From assembly GCF_900099965.1 (NCBI RefSeq), contig NZ_FNDJ01000024.1:100845-164844 (forward strand): a DNA stretch of 64,000 bases. Direction: 5' to 3'. Shown one piece after another: positions 1 to 9,263 of this stretch (position 1 is its first letter; each line of letters opens with the position of its first letter). The notes beneath the pieces are model-generated. The model was not told the DNA's origin, searched no databases, and worked only from the letters and a program-made list of their open reading frames with translations. This DNA comes from Nonomuraea jiangxiensis. GTDB taxonomy: Bacteria; Actinomycetota; Actinomycetes; Streptosporangiales; Streptosporangiaceae. The translations under genes were made by a program, and so were the position numbers.

Positions 1-102
1 CCGGGGCGTTTCACCGATGGGGCGGGCTTGTCCCTGCACCCGGGCGTGATCTCGACCCGCCTGCGCGAGCGCACCTCCGGGATGCTCCGCGACCGCCTCT
101 GA
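1..102 (+). CDS. C-terminal end of a short-chain dehydrogenase-like protein (5' truncated by window edge)
   Basis: Frame 1 is open from the first base to a TGA at 100-102 and gives 33 residues. The fragment contains the stretch SLHPGVISTRL, which resembles the LHPG-v-x-T motif after the active site in short-chain dehydrogenase/reductase (SDR) enzymes. In that family this segment lies close to the nicotinamide cofactor. No Rossmann glycine motif or YxxxK catalytic motif can be checked because the rest lies outside the window. The SDR assignment therefore rests on one short motif and is tentative. The next gene starts 105 bases later, so it probably has its own promoter. Confidence 0.5.
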   Translation, partial: PGRFTDGAGLSLHPGVISTRLRERTSGMLRDRL

Positions 103-207
103 TCGCAAACGGGAACGCGGCTCCGTAGGGGCTCAGGCGATCGAGTAGCGTCGGATTCGTCGCGTTCACGGGCCGTCTGCAGGCGACGGTCCCGATCGGA
201 GTTGATC

Positions 208-1422
208 ATGGCGGAATCTCCCCCAGTAACCTCGCCGTTCGTCGAGGCCACGCCGGCTGCCCGGTCCGCAGCGTTCGCCGAACTGGCGGCGGCCGGACCC
301 GTGCGGCGAGCTACGTTGTTCACCGGCGTCCCTGTGTGGCTGATCACCGGTTACGCCGAGGCCCGGGAGGCGCTCGCCCACCCCGACGTCATCAAGGGCA
401 AGGGCGGTGACGGCCCGCATCGTGACCACGTCCCGAAGGAGCTCGCCGCGGCGATGGACCACCATCTGCTCGGCTCCGACCCGCCCGATCACACCCGGCT
501 GCGCCGGCTGGTGTCGGCCGCGTTCACCCGGCGGCGCATCGAGGGACTGGAGCCGGAGATCCGGCGCATCGTCGGCCGGCTGCTGGACGAGGTCTCGGCC
601 GCGGGCGAGCAGGGGGCGCCGGTGGACCTGCTGACCACCTTCGGCTATCCCCTCCCGCTCACCGTGATCAGCGAGCTGATCGGCATCCCGGCCGATCGCC
701 GGGACGACTTCCAGGAGTGGACCAAGGTGGCCATCAACGGCTCGGTCCACCCCGCCGAGACCTTCGTCGCCGCGGCCACCTCGTTGATCGACTACATCCG
801 GGAGCTGATCGCCCAAAAGAGGGCCGAACCGTCCGACGACCTCCTCTCGGGACTGGTCGCGGTGCGCGAAGGCGGCGACCGGCTCTCGGAGAACGAACTG
901 ACTTCGATGGTCTTCCTGCTGCTCGTCGCCGGCTACGAGACGACGACCCACCTGATCTGCGGAGGGGTGCGGGCGCTGCTGGAGCACCCCGACCAGCTCG
1001 ACCTGGTGCGGGCCGAGCCCGATCGGCTGCCCGCGGTCATCGAGGAGCTGCTCCGTTTCATCGGTCCGGCACAGGTGGCGATCCCCTCCAGGACCGCGGC
1101 ACCGGTGCGGATCGGCGGCGTCACCATCCCGGCCGGCGAGGTGGTGCTGCCCGTGCTGCTGGCCGCCAACCACGACCCCCGCCAGTTCCCCGAGCCGGAC
1201 CGACTCGACGTCACCCGGCCGGCGGCCTCGCATCTGGCCTTCGGGCACGGCATCCACCACTGCCTGGGCGCGCCGCTGGCCCGGCTGGAGGCCAGGATCG
1301 CGATCGGCGCGCTGATCGAGCGTTTCCCGAAGCTCCGCCTGGCCGTGGCGCCGGAGGACCTCACCCTGCAGGCCGGCCTGCTCATCGGCGGGCTGACCGC
1401 CCTGCCGGTCGCCGTGGCCTGA
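208..1422 (+). CDS. Cytochrome P450 (404 aa)
   Basis: Soluble bacterial class I cytochrome P450, a haem monooxygenase that needs a ferredoxin partner. The I-helix oxygen-activation motif AGYETTT starts near residue 241, and the haem loop FGHGIHHCLGAPLAR places the thiolate cysteine at residue 352. Length is normal for bacterial P450s (about 400). The ATG at 208 is preferred over the TTG six bases upstream because CGGAG (196-200) sits at ribosome-binding distance. No ferredoxin or reductase gene is next to it, so electrons must come from elsewhere. The substrate cannot be predicted from sequence. A strong hairpin follows and ends the transcript before the convergent dnaE. Confidence 0.93.
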   Translation: MAESPPVTSPFVEATPAARSAAFAELAAAGPVRRATLFTGVPVWLITGYAEAREALAHPDVIKGKGGDGPHRDHVPKELAAAMDHHLLGSDPPDHTRLRRLVSAAFTRRRIEGLEPEIRRIVGRLLDEVSAAGEQGAPVDLLTTFGYPLPLTVISELIGIPADRRDDFQEWTKVAINGSVHPAETFVAAATSLIDYIRELIAQKRAEPSDDLLSGLVAVREGGDRLSENELTSMVFLLLVAGYETTTHLICGGVRALLEHPDQLDLVRAEPDRLPAVIEELLRFIGPAQVAIPSRTAAPVRIGGVTIPAGEVVLPVLLAANHDPRQFPEPDRLDVTRPAASHLAFGHGIHHCLGAPLARLEARIAIGALIERFPKLRLAVAPEDLTLQAGLLIGGLTALPVAVA

Positions 1423-1438
1423 CGGATCGCCCGTCCGG

Positions 1439-1472
1439 GCCCCGCCTCCCGGGCACTGCCCGGAGGCGGGGC
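1439..1472. terminator. Bidirectional hairpin terminator between P450 and dnaE
   Basis: GCCCCGCCTCCCGGGC at 1439-1454 pairs with GCCCGGAGGCGGGGC at 1458-1472. This makes a 15-bp GC stem with one bulged base and a three-base loop. It lies between two convergent genes. No U-tract follows, as is usual in high-GC actinobacteria. Confidence 0.75.
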
Positions 1473-1537
1473 TCCCGTCCGCTCGCGGAGTCAGGGGCCG
1501 CCGTGGGAGCGCGCCGGCGCGTCGTCGACGCACCGCC

Positions 1538-4500
1538 TCACAACGCCAGCGATTCCGGGCCGAGCAGCGCCTTGATGTCGGCGGCGAAGCTCGGCGCGGC
1601 GTTGACCGGCCAGTCCGGCAGCGCCATCACCATGACCTTGCCCGCCGGCCGCCGTACGTTGATGTGCAGCGGCACCTGCCCCTGGTGCGTCGCCAGCACC
1701 TGGCGCAGCTCCTCCAGCAGGCTCGGGGTGATGCGTTCCTCCCGCAGCATCAGGGTGATCGGGGCGCCGGCCTCGCTGTTGACGCCGGACACGTCGATGA
1801 GGGACATCTCCTGGGCGAAGACCGAGATGGCGCCGTCCCGGTTGTTGATCTGGCCGCGTACCGACACCACGATGTCCGGCCGCAACTCCGGCCCGTACAG
1901 CTCGTAGTTGCGGGGGAAGAACAGGCATTCGACGGCCGCGTCCATGTCCTCCACCGTGAGGATGGCCCAGGTGTTGCCCGCCTTGTTGACCCGTCTGTCG
2001 ACCTTGGTGACCAGCCCGGACACCTGGACGTCGCCGCGGTCGTCCCGGCCGCTGTCCAGCAGGTCGACGATCGTGGTGTCGCGGTTCCTGGCCAGCAGCC
2101 GTTCGGCGCCGGCCAGCGGGTGGTCGGACACGTACAGGCCGAGCATCTCCCGCTCGAAGTCCAGCTTGGTCTTCTTGTCCCACTCCCCGTCCGGGATGGC
2201 GATGGAGAACACCTGCTCGTCGCCGTCGTCGGCGAGGCCGCCGAACAGCGAGTCCTGGCCGTGCGCCTCGTTCTTCTTGATGTCGATGACGGAGTCCACG
2301 GCCTGCTCGTGGACCATCAGCAGGCCCTTGCGCGGGTGTTCGAGGGAGTCGTACGCGCCCGCCTTGATCAGCGATTCGATGACCCGCTTGTTGCAGGCGG
2401 TCAGCGGCACCTTGCCGAGGAAGTCGTTGAAGTCGGTGAAGCGGCCCTTCTCGGTGCGGGCCTTGACGATGCCCTCCACGACGTTCTCACCGACGTTGCG
2501 GACCGCGCCCATCCCGAAGCGAACCTCGGTGTCGCCGACCGCGACGAAGTCGAGCTGGGAGTCGTTGACGTCCGGCGGGAGGACCCGGATGCCCATCTTG
2601 CGGCACTCGGCCAGGTAGACGGCGGCCTTGTCCTTGTCGTCACCCACCGAGGTGAGCAGGGCGGCCATGTATTCGGCGGGGTAGTTCGCCTTCAGGTAGG
2701 CGGTCCAGTAGGCGACCAGCCCGTAGCCGGCGGTGTGGGACTTGTTGAAGGCGTAGCCGGAGAAGGGCAGCATGACGTCCCACAGCGCCTGGATCGACTG
2801 GTCGCTGTAGCCGTTGCCGCGCATGCCCTTCTGGAAGTTGGCGAACTCGGCGTCCAGGATCTCCTTCTTCTTCTTGCCCATCGCGCGGCGCAGCAGGTCG
2901 GCGCCGCCGAGGGTGTAGCCGGCCAGCTCCCGGGCCACGGCCATGATCTGCTCCTGGTAGACGAGCAGGTGGAAGGTGGGGCCGAGGATCGGCTCCAGGG
3001 CTTCCTTGAGTTCGGGGTGGATCGGCTCGATGTCCTGGCGGCCGTTCTTGCGGTGGGCGTAGTTGGTGTGCGCGTTGGCCGCCATCGGGCCCGGCCGGTA
3101 GAGGGCGAGCACGGCGGCGATGTCCTCGAACCGGGTCGGCTCCATCAGCTTCAGCAGCGACCGCATGGGGCCGCCGTCGAGCTGGAACACGCCCAGCGTG
3201 TCGCCGCGGGCCAGCAACTGGTACGTCTTGGCGTCGTCGAGCGGCATCGTCAGGGTGTCGAGCTCGATGCCCCGGTTCTGCTTGATGATCTGGATGGCGT
3301 GGTCGATGATGCCCAGGTTGCGCAGGCCCAGGAAGTCCATCTTGACCAGGCCCATCTCCTCACAGGAGGGATAGTCGAACCCGGTGATCACCACGCCGTC
3401 CTTGTCCCGCATGTGCATGGGGATCAGGTCCAGTAGCGGCGTGGAGGACAGGATGACGGCGGCGGCGTGCACGCCGGTGCCGCGGATCAGGCCCTCGATG
3501 CCGCGGCCGGTGTCGATGACCTTCTTGACGTCGGGGTCGTTCTCGTAGAGGGCGCGGAGCTCGGTGCCCTCGTTGTAGCGGGGGTGGTCCTGGTTGAAGA
3601 TGTCCGAGAGGGGGACGCCCTTGCCCATGACGTCCGGCGGCATCGCCTTGGTGATCTTGTCGCCCATCGCGAACGGGTAGCCGAGGATCCGGCTCGCGTC
3701 CTTGACGGCGGCCTTGGCCTTGATCGTGCCGAAGGTGTTGACCTGCGCGGTGTACTCGCTGCCGTATTTCTGGGTGACGTAGGCCACCATGCGGTCGCGC
3801 TGGCGGTCGTCGAAGTCGAGGTCGACGTCCGGCGGGTTGATCCGCTCGGGGTTGAGGAACCGCTCGAACAGCAAGCCGTGCTCCAGCGGGTCGAGCTCGG
3901 TGATGCGGGTGGCGTAGGCCACGATCGAGCCGGTGGCGCTGCCTCGGCCGGGCCCGACCGCGATGCCGTTGTCACGGGCATATTTGCAGATGTCGGCCAC
4001 GACGAGGAAGTAGGAGGAGAAACCCATCGGGCCGATGACCTTCATCTCGGTCTCGTACCGCTCCATGACCTCGGCGGGGACGGGGTCGCCGTAGCGCATC
4101 ACCAGGCCGCGCTCGACCTCCTTGCGCAGCCACGACTCCTGCGTCTCGCCCTCGGGCACGTCGGGGTAGTCGGGCATCCGGTCCACCTGGGCGAACACGT
4201 CGCCGTAGTCGCCGATCATCTCGGCGACGAGCAGCGTGTTGTCGCACGCCTCGGGCAGCTCGGGGAACAGGGCGTACATCTCGTCGGCCGGCTTGAGGTA
4301 GTAGCCGGAGCCGTTGAAGCGGAACCGGTTGGGGTCGTCCTTGTTCTTGCCCACGCCGACGCAGAGCAGGCTGTCATGGGCGTCGGCCTGGTCCTCGGTC
4401 ACGTAGTGGGAGTCGTTGGTGACCAGCAGGGGGATGTTGAGCTGCTTGGCCAGCTTGAGCAGGTCGGCGCGTACTTCCCGCTCGATGTCGATGCCGTGGT

Positions 4501-5092
4501 CCATCAGCTCCAGGAAGTAGTTTTCCTTCCCGAAGATCTCCTGGTATTCGCCGGCGGCCTTGACCGCCTCGTCGTACTGGCCGAGCCGCAGCCGGGTCTG
4601 CACCACACCGGACGGGCAGCCGGTGGTGGCGATGATCCCCTCGGAGTACTGGGAGATCAGCTCCTGGTCCATGCGGGGCTTGCCGTAGTAGCCCTCGAAG
4701 CTCGCCAGCGAGGAGAGACGGAACAGGTTGCTCAGCCCGGTCGCGTCCTTGGCCCACATCGTCATGTGGGTGTACCGGCCGCCGCCGGAGACGTCCTTGC
4801 CACCTTCGGCGTCAGCGACGCCGGTCTCCGCGCGGGAGCCCCAGAAGACGGGCTTCTTGAAGAACCGGGACGCGGGCGCCACGTACGCCTCGATACCGAT
4901 GATCGGCTTGACCGGGGAGCCCGCCGCGACCTTCTGGAACTCGTACGCACCGAACATGTTGCCGTGGTCGCTCATGGCGATCGCCGGCATCCCCAGCCGC
5001 TCGGCCTCCTTGAACAGCGGCTTCAGCTTCGCCGCGCCGTCCAGCATGCTGTACTCGGTGTGCACGTGCAGGTGCACGAACGACTTGCTCAC
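1538..5092 (-). CDS. dnaE: DNA polymerase III alpha subunit, DnaE1 type (1184 aa)
   Basis: Replicative polymerase catalytic subunit. The N-terminal PHP domain begins at once with HLHVHTEYSMLDG (residues 7-19). Its metal-binding residues look intact, and in mycobacterial DnaE1 this domain carries the proofreading exonuclease. Catalytic aspartates lie in PDVDLDFDD (near 420) and in VKMDFLGLRNLG (near 585). A helix-hairpin-helix region follows near 860 and an OB-fold from about 1020. The open frame continues 41 codons upstream, but that extension is low-complexity, whereas the GTG at 5092 begins VSKSFVHLHVH as in family members. The G-rich stretch just upstream can serve as ribosome site. A -10-like TAAGCT (5136-5131, minus strand) lies in the leader. 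No error-prone dnaE2 or imuB companion is nearby. Confidence 0.96.
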   Translation of the reverse strand: MSKSFVHLHVHTEYSMLDGAAKLKPLFKEAERLGMPAIAMSDHGNMFGAYEFQKVAAGSPVKPIIGIEAYVAPASRFFKKPVFWGSRAETGVADAEGGKDVSGGGRYTHMTMWAKDATGLSNLFRLSSLASFEGYYGKPRMDQELISQYSEGIIATTGCPSGVVQTRLRLGQYDEAVKAAGEYQEIFGKENYFLELMDHGIDIEREVRADLLKLAKQLNIPLLVTNDSHYVTEDQADAHDSLLCVGVGKNKDDPNRFRFNGSGYYLKPADEMYALFPELPEACDNTLLVAEMIGDYGDVFAQVDRMPDYPDVPEGETQESWLRKEVERGLVMRYGDPVPAEVMERYETEMKVIGPMGFSSYFLVVADICKYARDNGIAVGPGRGSATGSIVAYATRITELDPLEHGLLFERFLNPERINPPDVDLDFDDRQRDRMVAYVTQKYGSEYTAQVNTFGTIKAKAAVKDASRILGYPFAMGDKITKAMPPDVMGKGVPLSDIFNQDHPRYNEGTELRALYENDPDVKKVIDTGRGIEGLIRGTGVHAAAVILSSTPLLDLIPMHMRDKDGVVITGFDYPSCEEMGLVKMDFLGLRNLGIIDHAIQIIKQNRGIELDTLTMPLDDAKTYQLLARGDTLGVFQLDGGPMRSLLKLMEPTRFEDIAAVLALYRPGPMAANAHTNYAHRKNGRQDIEPIHPELKEALEPILGPTFHLLVYQEQIMAVARELAGYTLGGADLLRRAMGKKKKEILDAEFANFQKGMRGNGYSDQSIQALWDVMLPFSGYAFNKSHTAGYGLVAYWTAYLKANYPAEYMAALLTSVGDDKDKAAVYLAECRKMGIRVLPPDVNDSQLDFVAVGDTEVRFGMGAVRNVGENVVEGIVKARTEKGRFTDFNDFLGKVPLTACNKRVIESLIKAGAYDSLEHPRKGLLMVHEQAVDSVIDIKKNEAHGQDSLFGGLADDGDEQVFSIAIPDGEWDKKTKLDFEREMLGLYVSDHPLAGAERLLARNRDTTIVDLLDSGRDDRGDVQVSGLVTKVDRRVNKAGNTWAILTVEDMDAAVECLFFPRNYELYGPELRPDIVVSVRGQINNRDGAISVFAQEMSLIDVSGVNSEAGAPITLMLREERITPSLLEELRQVLATHQGQVPLHINVRRPAGKVMVMALPDWPVNAAPSFAADIKALLGPESLAL

Positions 5093-5264
5093 CCAATCCC
5101 CCAACTCCCGGCAGCCCAGATCTTCGCTTGAGCTTATTGCTTCTTCTGTGGCTCTTGAGGCGCGGCGCCGAGGGGCGGGCAGGTTGTTGCCAGGCTGTTG
5201 CCGACGCTCCGTCACACCGGCGCTGACCTGCGAATACGTCCTGGGCCCCGCCGGTCACGCAGGG

Positions 5265-6233
5265 CTACGGAGTGACGTCAGAGGCCGCGGCCACGAGGCG
5301 TTCGCCGAAGGCGCGGCACGCCCGGGTGAAGTCCGTGCCCGCGCTGATCCGGAAGTCCGCGTCCAGGAAGGCGAGGTTGAGCACCAGCCACTGCCAGGAG
5401 TCCAGCGCCAGGCCGACCTCCGTCCGCCGGTCGCTCAGAGCGTGGATCTCGGCGTCCTCGAACTTCAGGGCGTCCATCACGTTCGCCGCGGGCGCCTCGA
5501 CCACCAGCCGTACGGTCTGCTTGCCCCTGTTCATTCCCTGCCGCAGGTATTCCGCGGCCGACCCGGCGGGCAGCGGTCGCGGCACGTAGCGGTCCCCGGT
5601 CCGCGCCGGGCCGCTGACCCGGTCGAGGCGGAACACCCGCCAGTCCTGGCGGTCGAGGTCCCAGGCCAGCAGATACCAGCGCATGAGGTGGTGAACCTGC
5701 CGGTACGGCTCGACCCGCCGGTTCGTGCGCTCACCCCGGGCGTTCAGGTAGGCGAACGCCACCGTCTCGTGCCGGGCGATGGCCTCGGCGAAGGCGCCGA
5801 GCCGTTCGGCGGCCACGCCCGGCGCCTGCTGCGGACTGGCCTCCAGGCTGGCGCGGACGGCCACCACGCGGGGACGGAGCCGGGCGGGCAGGAACTGGTC
5901 GAGCTTGCCGTACGCGCGGGTCGCGGCGGCGTCGACCCCGCCTTCCGCGGACGGCCCGGTGGCGGCGAGCGAGGCGAGCGCGAGGAGGGTGGCCACCGCC
6001 TCGTCGTCGTCCAGGACGAGCGGCGGCATGCTGCGGCCCGCGGCGAGCCGGTAGAAGCCCCCGGGCCCCGGCTGGGTCTCCACCGGATATCCGTAGCCGC
6101 GCAGCCGGTCGATGTCCCGGCGCAACGTTCGGGGGCTGACCCCCAGGCGCCGGGTCAGCTCCTCCCCGCTGAACGGCCGGCCGGCCTGCAGGATCGACAG
6201 CAGGGCCAGCATGCGCTCGGTGACGTCCGCCAT
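5265..6233 (-). CDS. WYL-domain transcriptional regulator, DeoR/YafY type (322 aa)
   Basis: DNA-binding regulator. An N-terminal winged HTH is visible (ERMLALLSILQAG, then LGVSPRTLRRDIDRLRGYG, about residues 5-50). It is followed by a WYL domain around residues 140-220 (RRVEPYRQVHHLMRWYLLAWD) and a C-terminal WCX-like region. WYL domains often sense nucleic acid or nucleotide ligands. The ATG at 6233 was chosen because it opens exactly at the HTH; a GAGAAT hexamer seven bases before it suggests a leaderless mRNA. The gene is divergent from a UvrA-like ATPase with a 63-base gap holding a palindrome, so it probably controls that gene and itself. Confidence 0.9.
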   Translation of the reverse strand: MADVTERMLALLSILQAGRPFSGEELTRRLGVSPRTLRRDIDRLRGYGYPVETQPGPGGFYRLAAGRSMPPLVLDDDEAVATLLALASLAATGPSAEGGVDAAATRAYGKLDQFLPARLRPRVVAVRASLEASPQQAPGVAAERLGAFAEAIARHETVAFAYLNARGERTNRRVEPYRQVHHLMRWYLLAWDLDRQDWRVFRLDRVSGPARTGDRYVPRPLPAGSAAEYLRQGMNRGKQTVRLVVEAPAANVMDALKFEDAEIHALSDRRTEVGLALDSWQWLVLNLAFLDADFRISAGTDFTRACRAFGERLVAAASDVTP

Positions 6234-6263
6234 GCCCGGAATTCTCGCAGTAAATGCGGTCAG

Positions 6264-6289
6264 GATGTGACCACATCTCCTCGTAGTCT
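6264..6289 (+). promoter_or_regulatory. Operator palindrome and leaderless promoter for the UvrA-like gene
   Basis: The 63-base divergent gap contains GATGTG-AC-CACATC (6264-6277), a perfect 6-bp inverted repeat. It is a likely binding site for the adjacent WYL regulator. Just downstream, TAGTCT (6284-6289) matches the actinobacterial -10 consensus TANNNT. It ends seven bases before the ATG at 6297, the spacing expected for a leaderless transcript. The operator would overlap the upstream promoter region. Confidence 0.6.
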
Positions 6290-6296
6290 CGCCGTC

Positions 6297-8540
6297 ATGA
6301 CGGAGCGAACCATCACCCTGCGCCAGGTCCGTACGAACAATCTGGCCGGCCTGGACGTGGACATCCCGCGCAACCGGCTGGTCGTCTTCGTCGGCGTCTC
6401 CGGCTCGGGCAAGTCGTCGCTGGTGTACGACACGATCGCCGCCGAGGCGGGCAACCAGCTCAACGAGACGTTCCCGCCGTTCATCAGGAACCGGCTGCCG
6501 AAATGGACCCGCCCGGACGTCGAGCACGCCGGCGGCCTCACCCCGGTGATCGTCATCGACCAGCGGCGGATCGGCGGCAACGCCCGCTCGACGGTCGGCA
6601 CCATCACGGACGCCTGGACGTACCTGCGCCTGCTGTTCTCCCGGCTGAGCAGGCCCCACGTGGGCGACTCCAACCACTTCTCCTTCAACGACCGCGCCGG
6701 CATGTGCCCCACCTGCTCCGGCCTCGGGGAGGTGGTGGTCAGCGCCGTCGACCGCTTCCTGGACCTGGACAGGTCCCTCGCCGAGGGCGCCATCCTGCTC
6801 CCCGGCTTCGTCAACGGCGGCTACTGGTACGGCCAGTACGCCGACATCGGCGTCTTCGACCCCCGCACCCCCCTGCGGGACTGGAGCCCGGCCCAACGCG
6901 AGGCCCTGCTGTACGGCGGGGAGGCGGCGGCCGGGCTGGGCCTCAAGCTCCCCAAGGAGTACAAGGGCCTGGTCGAGCACTTCGAACGCATCTACCTGCA
7001 CACCTCCGCCGACCTGTCCGAGCGCAAACAGGAGGCCATCCGCCGGTTCACCGAGGCCGAGACCTGCCCGGAGTGCGCCGGCGACCGGCTGAACAAGGCC
7101 GCCAGGACGGCCACCGTGCTCGACCGCACCATCGGCGAGCTGTCCCGGATGGAGATCACCGACCTCGTCCATCACGTCCGCGCGATCACCTCACCCCAGG
7201 TCGCCCCGGCGGTCGCCGCGTTGACGGCCCGGCTGGAGGCGATGATCACGATCGGGCTCGGCTACCTGACGCTCTCCCGGGCGACCACGACCCTGTCCGG
7301 CGGGGAGTCGCAGCGCGTCAAGACGGTCAAGCACCTCGGATCCAGCCTCACCGAGATGACGTACGTGGTGGACGAGCCGACCGTGGGACTGCACCCCACG
7401 GACGTGGAGTCCATGATCGAGCTGCTGGAGCGGCTGCGCGACCGGGGCAACAACGTCCTGGTCGTCGAGCACGACCCGGCCGTCATGGCACGCGCGGACC
7501 AGATCATCGAGATCGGGCCCGCCGCCGGGGCCGCCGGCGGACGGCTCGTGTTCCAGGGCACCTATCCCCTGCTCAAGGACGCCGACACGCCGACCGGACG
7601 CGCGCTGGGCCGGCACCGGCCGGTCAAGCGGGCCCCCCGTACCGCGACCGGCGACGTCGTCATCGCCGACGCCGCCCGCAACAACCTGCGGAACGTGACC
7701 GTGCGGATCCCCGCCGGCGTGATGACCGTGCTCACCGGCGTCGCCGGCTCCGGCAAGTCCAGCCTCGCCGACGAACTGGTGGCCCAGCACGACGCGATCG
7801 TGATCGACCAGCGGCCGGTCAGCACCAACCGGCGCTCCACCCCGATCACCTACACGGGCGTCGCCCCGGCGATCCGCAAGCTGTTCGCCCGGCACAACAA
7901 CGTCCCGGCCGGCCTGTTCAGCGCCAACTCCGACGGCGCCTGCCCCGACTGCGACGGGCTCGGGGTCATCCACACCGACCTCGCCTTCATGGACGGCCAC
8001 GAGGTCGTCTGCGAGACCTGCCAGGGCCGCCGGTTCACCCCGGAGGTCCTCGCCCTCACCGTGAACGGCCTGTCCATCGCCGACGTCAACGACCTGACCA
8101 TCGACCAGGCCATCACCCAGCTGCCCGACGCGGGCATCGCCCGCGCGCTGGGCCGGCTGGCCGCCGTCGGCCTGGACTACCTGCGCCTGGGGCAGTCTCT
8201 GAGCACGCTGTCCGGCGGGGAGTGCCAGCGGGTCAAGATCGCCAAGGAGCTGCGCAGCGCGGAGCGGCCCACCACGTACGTGCTCGACGAGCCCACGACC
8301 GGGCTGCACCTGACCGACATCGAGACGTTCCTGCACGTCCTCGACGAATTGGTCGAGCAGGGCCACACAGTCGTCGTGATCGAGCACAACCTGGACGTCA
8401 TCCGCCAGGCCGACTGGCTGATCGACCTCGGCCCGGGGCCCGGCAAGCACGGCGGGAGCATCCTGTACGAAGGCCACGTCGCCGGCTACACCGGCCGGGA
8501 CACCCCCACCTGCCAGGCCCTCACCCGAGCCGGCCGATGA
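6297..8540 (+). CDS. UvrA-like ABC ATPase, DrrC/UvrA2 class (747 aa)
   Basis: Tandem ABC ATPase related to excinuclease UvrA. First nucleotide-binding domain: Walker A GVSGSGKSSL near residue 32, CPTC/CPEC zinc-ribbon cysteines, LSGGESQRVK near 334 and DEPTVGLHPTD. Second: Walker A GVAGSGKSSL near 481, CPDCDGLG and CETCQGRRF, LSGGECQRVK near 638 and DEPTTGLHLTD. At 747 residues it is about 200 shorter than canonical UvrA, as in the DrrC and UvrA2 relatives linked to resistance to DNA-binding drugs. It is therefore unlikely to be the housekeeping repair protein. The ATG at 6297 is supported by the -10 element seven bases upstream. The divergent WYL gene suggests inducible expression. Confidence 0.9.
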   Translation: MTERTITLRQVRTNNLAGLDVDIPRNRLVVFVGVSGSGKSSLVYDTIAAEAGNQLNETFPPFIRNRLPKWTRPDVEHAGGLTPVIVIDQRRIGGNARSTVGTITDAWTYLRLLFSRLSRPHVGDSNHFSFNDRAGMCPTCSGLGEVVVSAVDRFLDLDRSLAEGAILLPGFVNGGYWYGQYADIGVFDPRTPLRDWSPAQREALLYGGEAAAGLGLKLPKEYKGLVEHFERIYLHTSADLSERKQEAIRRFTEAETCPECAGDRLNKAARTATVLDRTIGELSRMEITDLVHHVRAITSPQVAPAVAALTARLEAMITIGLGYLTLSRATTTLSGGESQRVKTVKHLGSSLTEMTYVVDEPTVGLHPTDVESMIELLERLRDRGNNVLVVEHDPAVMARADQIIEIGPAAGAAGGRLVFQGTYPLLKDADTPTGRALGRHRPVKRAPRTATGDVVIADAARNNLRNVTVRIPAGVMTVLTGVAGSGKSSLADELVAQHDAIVIDQRPVSTNRRSTPITYTGVAPAIRKLFARHNNVPAGLFSANSDGACPDCDGLGVIHTDLAFMDGHEVVCETCQGRRFTPEVLALTVNGLSIADVNDLTIDQAITQLPDAGIARALGRLAAVGLDYLRLGQSLSTLSGGECQRVKIAKELRSAERPTTYVLDEPTTGLHLTDIETFLHVLDELVEQGHTVVVIEHNLDVIRQADWLIDLGPGPGKHGGSILYEGHVAGYTGRDTPTCQALTRAGR

Positions 8541-8570
8541 GTTTCCGGGGCTCCGGCGGTCATCACGGTC

Positions 8571-9230
8571 ATGACGACCTTCGCTCTCATCCATGGTGGC
8601 GGCGGAAGTGCCTTCGACTGGCACCTCCTCGAAGCCGAGCTCCGCGATCGCGGGCACGACGTGGTCGCGGTGGACCTGCCCATGTCCGACCCGCGGGCAG
8701 GGCTCTGGGACTACGCGGACACCGTCGTACGGGCGGCGGAAGGGCGGCGGCCGCTCGTCGTGGTGGCCCACTCGTGGGGCGGCTTCGTCGGCCCGCTCGT
8801 CTGCGTACGCGCGGGCGCCGCCGCTCTGGTCCTGGTGACCGCGATGATCCCGAGCCCCGGCGAGACCCCCGACGACTGGTGGGAACGCAGTGGCCGGCCC
8901 CCGTCCGCCATCGACGACGAGCACGAGCTCTACCTGCACGACGTCCCGCCCGAGCTGGCCGAGCGGGTGCTGGCCCACGACGGGGCGCTCGCCGCGAACA
9001 TGAACATGGACCGGGTGGGCCGCGAGCCGTGGCCGCTGCCGGCCTGGCCGGACGTCCCGACGCGATACCTGCTCTGCCACGACGACCGCCTGTTCACCCC
9101 CGAATTCGTACGCCGGCACGTCAAGGAACGGCTCGGCATCACCCCGGACGAGATGCCCGGCAGCCACATGGTGATGCTGTCGCGACCAGGCGAGCTGGCC
9201 AATTACCTGATTTCCATAGATATTCCTTGA
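8571..9230 (+). CDS. Small alpha/beta hydrolase (219 aa)
   Basis: Serine hydrolase of the alpha/beta-fold family, similar in size to EstC- and salicylate-esterase-like proteins. It starts with the oxyanion-loop motif HGGGGSAFDW. The nucleophile elbow AHSWGG puts the serine at residue 68. An acid residue is available in LLCHDDRLF, and the likely catalytic histidine is in GSHMVMLSRP near the C-terminus. There is no signal peptide, so it should be cytoplasmic. It begins 30 bases after the UvrA-like gene and may be co-transcribed with it. Its stop codon lies inside the -35 box of the next promoter. The substrate is unknown. Confidence 0.85.
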   Translation: MTTFALIHGGGGSAFDWHLLEAELRDRGHDVVAVDLPMSDPRAGLWDYADTVVRAAEGRRPLVVVAHSWGGFVGPLVCVRAGAAALVLVTAMIPSPGETPDDWWERSGRPPSAIDDEHELYLHDVPPELAERVLAHDGALAANMNMDRVGREPWPLPAWPDVPTRYLLCHDDRLFTPEFVRRHVKERLGITPDEMPGSHMVMLSRPGELANYLISIDIP

Positions 9231-9256
9231 CACGAATATTCTTCGCGAAGAATACT
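9227..9256 (+). promoter_or_regulatory. TTGACA promoter with an 18-bp palindromic operator in its spacer
   Basis: A consensus -35 TTGACA (9227-9232) is followed 18 bases later by a -10-like AATACT (9251-9256), which ends seven bases before the ATG at 9264. TATTCTTCG at 9237-9245 is followed directly by its complement at 9246-9254, giving a perfect 18-bp palindrome between the two boxes. A bound repressor would block RNA polymerase. The obvious candidate is the ArsR-type protein encoded immediately downstream. Confidence 0.8.
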
Positions 9257-9263
9257 TCTCTTC

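Noticed and set aside
5093..5215. 41-codon N-terminal extension of DnaE
   Set aside because: The extension is polar and low in complexity, and DnaE proteins begin at the PHP motif. The GTG at 5092 gives the expected N-terminus.
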